From: Lachnospiraceae bacterium G41
Lineage (GTDB): Bacteria > Bacillota > Clostridia > Lachnospirales > Lachnospiraceae
Assembly (NCBI GenBank): GCA_900100245.1
Contig: FNEU01000001.1
Location: forward strand, 310,001-374,000
Length of the DNA stretch: 64,000 nucleotides
Direction: 5' to 3'
The position numbers and the translations under genes are program-made. Positions 25,143 through 32,274 of the stretch are shown piece by piece; within the stretch, counting starts at the first letter, position 1; each line of letters opens with the position of its first letter. The notes below the pieces were generated by a model. The model saw only the letters and a list, made by a program, of their open reading frames with translations. It had not been told where the DNA came from and made no database searches.

Positions 25143-26555
25143 TTATTTGGTCAACAAACATACGGTCTCGCAGTGATATGTGCTCGGGAACAAATCCGTT
25201 AAGCACATCTTTTCAAGTTTATATCCTTTTTCATAAAATGCGGATATATCTCTTGCCAGACTCGAAGGCTTACAAGATACATATACTATCCTTTTAACTC
25301 CATAGCCAAGGATTATTTCCAGAGCCTTTGGATTGATTCCGTCTCTGGGCGGATCAAGTATAATATAGTCAGGAAGCGTTTCTATGCCCTCCAAGCATTT
25401 TAAAACATCTCCCGCAATAAATTCACAGTTTTTAATATTATTACGCTCTGCGCTTATTTTAGCTGCTTCTACAGCCTCTTCTACTATCTCAACACCTATT
25501 GTTTTACTCGTTGCCTCGGATACAAGCTGGGCGATTGTTCCCGTACCAGTATACAAATCATATACAACTGGTTTTCCTTCAATACCTGTTAAAAGATATT
25601 CCTTAACTTTGGAATATAAAATCTCTGCCGCAAGTGAATTATTCTGGAAGAAAGAAAACGGCGATATCTTAAACTTAAGTCCAAGCAGTTCCTCTTCAAA
25701 ATAATCCTTTCCAAAAAGAATTGTGCTTCCCTCGTCTATAACCGCATCGGCAAGCGAATCATTTTTGATATGCAAAATCCCCGCATATGTTCCCTTAGTA
25801 TCTATGCTTAATAATTCATTCTTCCAATTATCAAGAATACCGGCCCACTCTTCTTTCGAATACTTATTGTTCCACTGAGAAGAAGTTACAAGGAACACAA
25901 GTATTTCTCCGGATTTTCTGCCCTTCCTTACACATAAATGACGAAGAACGCCCTCATGTCTCATCTTGTGATAATAGGGAATGTTTAGGCTCGTAAAATA
26001 ATCAAAAGTGGTTTTAAGAATCCTTCTATAATCCTCATCCACTATTCTGCATTCAAATGTATTAACAACATCATAAGTGCTGTTTCTTTTATGCATGCCA
26101 AGTGCCAAAGGACCGTCCTTATATTCGTCTCCGAACGAAAACTCCATTTTGTTTCTGTATTCACTCTCGTCGGGACTTCCCAAGATTCCTTCGTATGCGT
26201 TATCTACATCCAAAGCGTTCTCGCCCAGGGACTTTTTTAGCATATCGACAATCTGCTTCTCTTTTATTATAAGCTGGCTTTCGTAAGGAAAAGTCTGGTA
26301 TGTACATCCGCCACACTCTTTAAAATGCGGACAGGGTTCGGCAGTTTCTTCAGGCGCTCTCTCGATTACCTCTTCAAGTCTTGCTTCCAGAAGCCCGTGT
26401 TTCTTTTTATTTACGGTGCCTTTAACCTTCTGTCCGAGAATAGCGTTCTTAATCTTAATGTCATATGTTCCGTTCTCGTCCGAAACTTCAACATGCCCTA
26501 CATTGGGAAAATCATATTTAGTTACATAGCCTTCAAAACTGTCGCCTTTTTTCAT
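25143..26555 (-). CDS. rlmD: 23S rRNA (uracil-C5)-methyltransferase, RlmD/RlmCD type
   Basis: A 470-residue S-adenosylmethionine-dependent RNA methyltransferase. An N-terminal TRAM domain is followed by an iron-sulfur motif CPHFKECGGC, then the catalytic domain with VYDLYTGTGTIAQ (SAM binding), ILDPPRDGI and YVSCKPSSLARD holding the nucleophilic cysteine. It modifies uracil in large ribosomal RNA. Whether it targets U1939, U747 or both cannot be told from sequence; Gram-positive enzymes often do both. It ends just after the bidirectional terminator. Confidence 0.92.
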   Translation of the reverse strand: MKKGDSFEGYVTKYDFPNVGHVEVSDENGTYDIKIKNAILGQKVKGTVNKKKHGLLEARLEEVIERAPEETAEPCPHFKECGGCTYQTFPYESQLIIKEKQIVDMLKKSLGENALDVDNAYEGILGSPDESEYRNKMEFSFGDEYKDGPLALGMHKRNSTYDVVNTFECRIVDEDYRRILKTTFDYFTSLNIPYYHKMRHEGVLRHLCVRKGRKSGEILVFLVTSSQWNNKYSKEEWAGILDNWKNELLSIDTKGTYAGILHIKNDSLADAVIDEGSTILFGKDYFEEELLGLKFKISPFSFFQNNSLAAEILYSKVKEYLLTGIEGKPVVYDLYTGTGTIAQLVSEATSKTIGVEIVEEAVEAAKISAERNNIKNCEFIAGDVLKCLEGIETLPDYIILDPPRDGINPKALEIILGYGVKRIVYVSCKPSSLARDISAFYEKGYKLEKMCLTDLFPSTYHCETVCLLTK

Positions 26556-26589
26556 GCCTCAACCTTTAATCAAGTATATTTTAAAACGC

Positions 26590-26626
26590 GGAAATTTCGC
26601 CGGCATAAAAATGCCGACGAAATTCC
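26590..26626 (-). terminator. Long hairpin between rlmD and the DUF5684-type gene
   Basis: GGAAATTTCGCCGGCAT and ATGCCGACGAAATTCC pair almost fully around AAAA. It lies after the stop of the minus-strand gene ending at 26649 and before rlmD; the downstream T-run is modest. Confidence 0.65.
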
Positions 26627-26648
26627 ATAAACATCACAAAACAGATAT

Positions 26649-27311
26649 TTAATGATCTTCCATGTATACGTTATAGTAATTTCCTACGCCGTACTCAGGT
26701 TCCTGATTCATAGAGAAGATCAAAACGATGGTATAAAGCCAGGGAACAAAAATACTGATAATCGAAATCGGAAGCGCAAGTTCCTTGCTTCTGAAAGTAA
26801 CAAGCATATCGTATTTTTTACGCCATGCCATCGCCATAAGTACAATGGGTAAAAGAAGATCCAAAAGCTGTCCTACTGCGGGAACAACATTTAACGCAAC
26901 GATGATACTGGTTCCGAATAATGAAAGTACAAGAAAAGCAATTCCCATGTAATTACGTTTCTTGGTCTTAACAAGAAGGTTGAATTCCCTTCGCGGCAGG
27001 ACGAATTCTAGATATGTCTGAGCAAACGGAATAAACCCAAGCCAGGGATATTTATATCCTGCTTTTTTAGCCAGTTTATAGAGCGCTATGGCAGGAAGAA
27101 GATATTCAAGGATTAACAAAATAAATCCGAATATCGATGAAATGATTGCACCTATAATTCCCAAAACCCAGATACTAATTCCGAGCATTCCCGCAAAAGC
27201 AGCGAATATTCCGTATAAGGAAAATGCCGAGTTATTCGCGGAATTAAGTCCGGTTTCAATGTTTGTTAACGCATCATTGATACCGCTTCCGCTTAAAAGT
27301 AAAAATTCCAT
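26649..27311 (-). CDS. DUF5684-like membrane protein
   Basis: A 220-residue protein with about five hydrophobic segments. ALYKLAKKAGYKYPWLGFIP corresponds to the KAGQPGWACLIPIYN signature of DUF5684 proteins, as at 20276, but the rest is different, with the positively charged loop LPRREFNLLVKTKKRNY. AGGAGG precedes the ATG. Together with the small protein encoded 18 bases upstream it forms a two-gene operon. Function unknown. Confidence 0.72.
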   Translation of the reverse strand: MEFLLLSGSGINDALTNIETGLNSANNSAFSLYGIFAAFAGMLGISIWVLGIIGAIISSIFGFILLILEYLLPAIALYKLAKKAGYKYPWLGFIPFAQTYLEFVLPRREFNLLVKTKKRNYMGIAFLVLSLFGTSIIVALNVVPAVGQLLDLLLPIVLMAMAWRKKYDMLVTFRSKELALPISIISIFVPWLYTIVLIFSMNQEPEYGVGNYYNVYMEDH

Positions 27312-27329
27312 TATTTAACCTCCTGAAGC

Positions 27330-27521
27330 TTATTCGTCAAAGGAATCTGCTTCTGTTATTTCTTCAATTGTTTCTGTGGCGGATTCATTGCTCTCTTTTA
27401 CATAGATGGGGTTGTGTTTCATTCCGGGATTTCCGCCGCCTTCAGAAAGAGCAAGAGCCCATAAGTCTCTGCCAACACTGTTGGTATTATTGAACCAATT
27501 AAATCCTATTAAACCGATCAT
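27330..27521 (-). CDS. Small hypothetical protein, 63 residues
   Basis: The start has a perfect AAAGGAGG ribosome binding site, so translation is likely. The N-terminal part is uncharged and aromatic (MIGLIGFNWFNNTNS), there is a GGGNPGMKHNP turn in the middle, and the C-terminal third is strongly acidic (ETIEEITEADSFDE). No membrane helix and no cysteine. I recognise no family. The gene is cotranscribed with the DUF5684-like membrane protein, and the two may work together. Confidence 0.65.
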   Translation of the reverse strand: MIGLIGFNWFNNTNSVGRDLWALALSEGGGNPGMKHNPIYVKESNESATETIEEITEADSFDE

Positions 27522-27721
27522 AACAAATCCTCCTTTCGATTTTTAACATAACCTTTTCTTTTCTTTATTTGCAATAATTATAGCATCGCACATTCAAAAA
27601 AGCCACAACGTCATTGGTCATAAATGGACCTCTAATTGACTTATATGTGAGAAATAATGATGTAAATTTAACCTAAGGAGAAAAATAAACTTTCGTTCAT
27701 AAAATACAAACACATAAAAAA

Positions 27722-27748
27722 CACCTCGAAATATAAAAAATCGAGGTG
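27722..27748 (-). terminator. Terminator of the symporter gene
   Basis: CACCTCGA (27722-27729) and TCGAGGTG (27741-27748); on the minus strand it is followed by TTTTTTATG. It lies 16 bases after the stop codon at 27764. Confidence 0.85.
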
Positions 27749-27763
27749 CTTTATTTCTTTAAA

Positions 27764-29122
27764 CTACAGACTTAAGAAGAAATTGCTTATAAGAATTACT
27801 ATCATACAAATCGGACAGATGGCTAAAATCATAACCTTGTACAAGCCCTTGGCACCGAATTTCTTCTCTCCGTATAAAACTTCGTCTTCCACGAATTTTG
27901 TTTTTACAAAGTATCCTATGAGTACGCAGGTTAGAAGCGATACTATGGGCATAATCACGTTGTTTGAGACGAAATCGTAGAAGTCGAGGAACTGATATCC
28001 GAATATCTTAACTTCATTCCAGATACTGTATCCGAATACGGATGTAAGTCCGACTATTACTACAAATGCAAAGCAGATAAGAGTTCCGAGTATTCTGCCG
28101 ATTTTAAATCTTTCGCAGATAATAGATACTATTGTCTCAAGCAGTGAAATGGCAGATGTAAGTGCTGCAAGCGCAACGAGTGAAAAGAAGAATGCACCTA
28201 CTATCTGACCGCCCTTCATCGTCTTAAACACGTTAGGAAGCGTTACAAACATAAGACTCGGACCTGCGTTTAATGACTCTGCGTTACCGCCGCTGAAAGC
28301 GAATACCGCGGGAACAATTATCATACCTGCAAGGAATGCAACCGCTGTATCAAATATTTCTATCTGTCTTACAGAACCCTCAAGCGAGTCCTCTTTTCTC
28401 ATGTATGAGCCGTATGTAACCATAATACCCATTGCAAGCGACATTGAATAGAAAAGCTGTCCCATAGCCGCTACAAGAGTCTTTAAAAATACAGTAACGG
28501 TAAATCCCTTGAAGTTAGGAAGTACATAGTATTTAAGGCCGTCAAGAGCACCGGGAATAGTCATTGTATAAACAGCAATACCAACGATCAGAATAAGGAG
28601 AATCGGCATCAGGATTTTACTGATAGCCTCGATACCTTTCTGTACGCCAAGAATTACAACCAATGCAGTGAGAAAGGCAAATATAACGAAGAAAAGTGTG
28701 GGCTGAAACCAGTTGCCTATAAAACTGCCAAAGAAGCTTCCTTCGTCAGCTACACTCTTTCCGCTTCCAACTACAAACACGGTTAAATATTTAAGAACCC
28801 ATCCGCCGATTACACAGTAATACGGAGTTATGATAAAAGGTACGATTGCCGCTATGGGTCCTAAAAATGTAAATCTTTTATCCACATCCTTATAAGCTCC
28901 GATAACCGATTTGCCGGTTTTTCTGCCTATTGCAATTTCGGTAATCATAAGTGAAAAGCCGAATGTAACCGCTAATATAAGATATATTAAAAGAAAAATA
29001 CCTCCGCCGTATTTAGCTGCCAGATAAGGAAATCTCCAGATATTTCCAAGTCCTACCGCAGATCCCGCAGCTGCAAAAACAAAACCGATCTTACTACCAA
29101 AACCTTCTTTTTTCTTTTCCAT
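27764..29122 (-). CDS. Sodium:neurotransmitter symporter (SNF/NSS) family protein
   Basis: A 452-residue transporter with about eleven helices, the length of the MhsT-like bacterial NSS group. The N-terminal motif FGSKIGFVFAAAGSAVGLGNIWRFPYLAAKYGGG is diagnostic and carries the unwound TM1 that binds sodium and substrate. LGVQKGIEAISKILMP and the GAFFFSLVALAALTSAIS helix (TM8) also fit. It imports an amino acid or related compound with sodium. The substrate cannot be told. AAGGA precedes the ATG. Confidence 0.93.
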   Translation of the reverse strand: MEKKKEGFGSKIGFVFAAAGSAVGLGNIWRFPYLAAKYGGGIFLLIYLILAVTFGFSLMITEIAIGRKTGKSVIGAYKDVDKRFTFLGPIAAIVPFIITPYYCVIGGWVLKYLTVFVVGSGKSVADEGSFFGSFIGNWFQPTLFFVIFAFLTALVVILGVQKGIEAISKILMPILLILIVGIAVYTMTIPGALDGLKYYVLPNFKGFTVTVFLKTLVAAMGQLFYSMSLAMGIMVTYGSYMRKEDSLEGSVRQIEIFDTAVAFLAGMIIVPAVFAFSGGNAESLNAGPSLMFVTLPNVFKTMKGGQIVGAFFFSLVALAALTSAISLLETIVSIICERFKIGRILGTLICFAFVVIVGLTSVFGYSIWNEVKIFGYQFLDFYDFVSNNVIMPIVSLLTCVLIGYFVKTKFVEDEVLYGEKKFGAKGLYKVMILAICPICMIVILISNFFLSL

Positions 29123-29142
29123 TTTTCTATTATTCCTTCTTC

Positions 29143-29193
29143 GGAGCCAGACCGCCGACGGGAACGAAGTTCCCTAGTGCGAGTCAGGCACCT
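29143..29193. repeat. REP-like GGAGCC...GGCACC element with inner hairpin
   Basis: GGAGCC at 29143 and GTCAGGCACC ending at 29192 bracket a perfect small hairpin GGGAAC-GAA-GTTCCC (29160-29174). It lies upstream of the symporter gene, in the divergent region toward the phosphodiester glycosidase. The rest of the gap to 29365 is AT-rich without clear features. Confidence 0.5.
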
Positions 29194-29341
29194 GATATTT
29201 CATTCCATATCCCCTTTGAAGTCTTATAAATGCTCTCATAACCCACAATAAAATACATTATATAATTTAATCAAATCAGATTCAATTAAAACACACGAAA
29301 TTCATTATTCTTATATAAAATAATATTTATATATAATCTTA

Positions 29342-29375
29342 TTGTCCTAAACTACAAAATATGGTATTTTATAAT
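29342..29375 (+). promoter_or_regulatory. Promoter of the phosphodiester glycosidase operon
   Basis: TATAAT at 29370-29375 touches the ATG at 29377, so that ATG cannot be the main start from this promoter. TTGTCC at 29342 fits as a -35 only for the overlapping TATTTT -10 (29365-29370). Initiation near 29382 would give a 28-base leader before GTG at 29410. Confidence 0.45.
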
Positions 29376-29409
29376 CATGAAAACAACTAAAAGTAGGAAG
29401 AGGAATTCT

Positions 29410-30453
29410 GTGTTTTCCCGAATCGGTCGCTTTGTCGGTCGGTTCTTTATTTGGTTTGGCGTAACACTCCTCATTCTTTTGGTCGGTTCTTACATTTTCT
29501 TTTACTTTGTAAACAAAGGTCCATCCTCGAGAATAAGGGATCTTTTTGTTGCTTCCGCAAAAGAATCAAGTGTCGGCGGCGTACTGGCTGACATCTATTT
29601 ATCCCAAGAAGAAATCGACGAAATATTATCCAAAAACAATACATCGGAATTTACGGAAATAACGGATATTGCTATGGTTAAAACCGCAGCCTCCGCATCA
29701 CCCGAGGCAGGAATCGAAAGTGACGTCATAGAGCCTCAGAGCGATCCTTCAATAGATCCCGACGGTGACGGTATAGATGTCTTCGATGTTCACGGCGACA
29801 CGTACAAGGGCAAGATGATGGTAATTTATGACCCTTCGCGTGTAAAGGTTGCAACACTCGATTATTACGATTACGATGCGCCCGGTCTAACTCTTCCCAA
29901 GCTCGTTGAAAAATACGACTGCGTGGCAGGTGTAAACGGCGGTAAATACGATGATGAAATAGGCCTTGGTTCGGGCGGAATGCCTGAAGGTGTCGTATTC
30001 TCCGAAGGTGTGCTTCGTTTCGGTGATCCCGAGACATCATACGATGTATACGGCTTTACAAAAGACGATGTACTTGTGGTCGGCAGAATGACTGCAGGAT
30101 ACGCTCAGTCAATAGGTGTAAGAGATGCGGTATCTTTCGGTCCCGCTTTAATTGTAAACGGAAAATCGGCCAAGTATTCAGGTTCGGGAAGCGGTCTTAA
30201 TCCCAGAACCGCCATCGGACAAAGAGAAAACGGCGATGTGCTTCTCCTTGTAATCGAAGGCAGACAGCCCTCTTCTCTTGGCGCAACAATGGGCGATTTA
30301 ATAACGGTCATGGAAGAATTTGGCGCGGTTAATGCAGCCAATCTTGACGGCGGTATGTCTTCTTCCATGGTTTATAATGGCGAAGAAATAGTCTCAAGCT
30401 GTACTCTCGGTAACAGAGCCATGCCTACGGCTTTTGTCGTGGAAAAGAGGTAA
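29410..30453 (+). CDS. Membrane-anchored phosphodiester glycosidase (NAGPA-like)
   Basis: The probable start is GTG at 29410, since GGAAGAGG lies seven bases before it, giving 347 residues; the ATG at 29377 has no site and lies at a -10 box. One helix at about 15-38 anchors the protein outside the cell. The C-terminal half is the NAGPA domain: VAGVNGGKYDD, SFGPALIVNGK, NPRTAIGQRENGDVLLLVIEGR and AANLDGGMSSSMVYNG. Family members cleave sugar-phosphodiester bonds; here a wall teichoic acid, capsule or other exopolymer is plausible. A membrane protein gene follows two bases later. Confidence 0.88.
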   Translation: MFSRIGRFVGRFFIWFGVTLLILLVGSYIFFYFVNKGPSSRIRDLFVASAKESSVGGVLADIYLSQEEIDEILSKNNTSEFTEITDIAMVKTAASASPEAGIESDVIEPQSDPSIDPDGDGIDVFDVHGDTYKGKMMVIYDPSRVKVATLDYYDYDAPGLTLPKLVEKYDCVAGVNGGKYDDEIGLGSGGMPEGVVFSEGVLRFGDPETSYDVYGFTKDDVLVVGRMTAGYAQSIGVRDAVSFGPALIVNGKSAKYSGSGSGLNPRTAIGQRENGDVLLLVIEGRQPSSLGATMGDLITVMEEFGAVNAANLDGGMSSSMVYNGEEIVSSCTLGNRAMPTAFVVEKR

Positions 30454-30455
30454 AT

Positions 30456-31775
30456 ATGAACCGGGACATGTTTAACGAAAAAAAGAAATTAAGCAATATG
30501 GATACGCCTGATGCTTCATGGGCAGAGGACGTTTCTTTTAAGTCGCTCGAAAAGAAGATAAAAGAAAGCAAAAAGGCCTCGGAAAAGGCATTTTTATCCC
30601 TTGACGGAAAAGAAGAAAAGGAAATCAAAAAAAGCAAATTAAAAGAGCAGGCTGAAAAAAGAGAAGCCGCAATCGAAAGAATCGAAGCAGCCACAAAGAA
30701 AAAGCCCAAAAAAGGATTTATTATTTTCTTGGTAGTATGGGCAGCGATTCTTTTAACAGTAATCGGAGTTTTACTGTACAGATTTTATTTCTTCCTCGGA
30801 GATTACGAAGAAGTATATCAGGCGTCACTCCCCTACCATGTGATGGATGATTTCTTTGAAATGTTTGATCCGCTTGATTTTGATTCAATCTATGCGGCCG
30901 TTTCTGACAAGCCCGAGATAAATGAATTTGAAACCGGTACGAATGTTGAGAATTATTATTCGAAGCTTCTTGAAGGAAAAGAAATCGCCTATGTTGAAGC
31001 AACCGAATCAACAGATAAAAACCCTGTATATCATATTACCGCGGATAATTATATCGTAGGTCAGGTTAACCTAATCCAGACGGATGAAAAGCGCAAATAC
31101 GATCTGCCGATTTATCGCATAGAAAGTTTTGATATGTATTCCGATGCTGAATTTTCCGTAAATATCCAGGCATACACCGACTGCGAAGTCTATGTAAATG
31201 ATATAAAAGTATCTCCTGAATATGTAACCAGACTTGATTTAAACAAAGAAAAACATTTCGAGGGATTTACGGAACTTCCGCTTAAAAAATATTATCAGAT
31301 AACCGGCTTTTTCGAAAAACCTACGATCAAAGTCGTAAACGGCTACGGACAGAAAATAACTCCCACATTAAACAACAATACCGGCGTATACGAGACTCCG
31401 ATTTCTGCACCCAAGGAAGTCGAAGAAGAAATGAAAGCCTTCGCTACCGAAGCCGTACACACTTATGCGCAGGTTGTATGCCGTGAAATCAACGACTCGG
31501 CACTTGATAAGATATTTACCAAAAACAATATGATTGTCAGTGAAATCAAATCAAACAGCGGTAATCTTAAATACTTCCCCAATCACACCACGGAAAGCGT
31601 AGAGGATAAAATAATCGAGTTTATCCCTTATAGCAGCGAGGCATTTTACTGTGAGATCGAACACACGCAGCATATGCTAATCTACGGCGTACGCCCTCGT
31701 GATGTGGTTACCGATGCACGTTTCTATTATTATAAAGAAGACGGCGAATGGAAGGTCTGTGCAATGGTATTCTAG
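30456..31775 (+). CDS. Membrane-anchored protein with large extracytoplasmic domain, unknown
   Basis: A 439-residue protein starting two bases after the glycosidase stop, so translationally coupled. The first 85 residues are highly charged with Lys/Glu repeats; a helix lies at about 88-112 (FIIFLVVWAAILLTVIGVLL), and about 320 residues lie outside the cell, ending in a domain with SNSGNLKYFPNHT and DGEWKVCAMVF, similar to NTF2-like or DUF5050-like outer domains in outline only. No firm family. Coupling suggests it positions or assists the glycosidase on the cell surface. Confidence 0.72.
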   Translation: MNRDMFNEKKKLSNMDTPDASWAEDVSFKSLEKKIKESKKASEKAFLSLDGKEEKEIKKSKLKEQAEKREAAIERIEAATKKKPKKGFIIFLVVWAAILLTVIGVLLYRFYFFLGDYEEVYQASLPYHVMDDFFEMFDPLDFDSIYAAVSDKPEINEFETGTNVENYYSKLLEGKEIAYVEATESTDKNPVYHITADNYIVGQVNLIQTDEKRKYDLPIYRIESFDMYSDAEFSVNIQAYTDCEVYVNDIKVSPEYVTRLDLNKEKHFEGFTELPLKKYYQITGFFEKPTIKVVNGYGQKITPTLNNNTGVYETPISAPKEVEEEMKAFATEAVHTYAQVVCREINDSALDKIFTKNNMIVSEIKSNSGNLKYFPNHTTESVEDKIIEFIPYSSEAFYCEIEHTQHMLIYGVRPRDVVTDARFYYYKEDGEWKVCAMVF

Positions 31776-31786
31776 GAGCCGGGCAC
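31775..31786. repeat. REP-like GGAGCCGGGCAC half element
   Basis: A single GGAGCCGGGCAC core overlaps the last base of the stop codon of the upstream gene. It is the same core as at 5726 and 45678. Confidence 0.5.
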
Positions 31787-31794
31787 ATAAAAAA

Positions 31795-31819
31795 GAACAA
31801 CACAAAAATCATGTCGTTC
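31795..31819. terminator. Bidirectional terminator between convergent genes
   Basis: GAACAACA (31795-31802) pairs with TGTCGTTC (31812-31819), one mismatch on the plus strand and a G-T pair on the minus strand. A-run to the left and CTTTTTATA to the right. Confidence 0.6.
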
Positions 31820-31861
31820 CTTTTTATACACTTCTATATATTTTGATTTAGAAAAGTCTGA

Positions 31862-32182
31862 TTATTCCTCTTCCTTGTCATCCTTAATTTCGATTGCGTC
31901 TTCGTCATCAAAGAAATCATCATCGAAATCATCATCGAAGTCATCATCGAAATCTTCAAGATAATCAGGTGTGAGGTAACGATAAACAAGATAAGCAATA
32001 CCTGCTACTGCAGCAATTGCACCTACGATTGCAAGGATTGTAATGATAATATTACGTCTCTTTGCAGCTTCAGCTTCTTCCTGCTCTCTTTTCTTTCTGT
32101 TTATAATACCATCTAATTTTGTCATTTCAAGGAAATCATCGAAATCCTTAATCTTTTTGAACACTTTTAAAATATTAGCCAT
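31862..32182 (-). CDS. Single-pass membrane protein with Asp-rich tail
   Basis: A 106-residue protein. The start is placed at 32182, where GGGGGTCAAGAAA precedes the ATG. An N-terminal soluble part (MANILKVFKKIKDFDDFLEMTK) with a charged helix leads to one membrane helix at about 41-65 (IIITILAIVGAIAAVAGIAYLV). The outer tail is mostly aspartate (repeats of FDDD) and could bind calcium or another cation. Similar architecture is common in Lachnospiraceae but I know no function. The repeat of FDDD codons may vary in length. Confidence 0.65.
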   Translation of the reverse strand: MANILKVFKKIKDFDDFLEMTKLDGIINRKKREQEEAEAAKRRNIIITILAIVGAIAAVAGIAYLVYRYLTPDYLEDFDDDFDDDFDDDFFDDEDAIEIKDDKEEE

Positions 32183-32274
32183 TTTCTTGACCCCCTTTTG
32201 CAAATTCAGAAGTTCTATGGAATTATTATATCACTAAAAATTTAAAAAAGATACAATTTTTAAAAAATATTATG

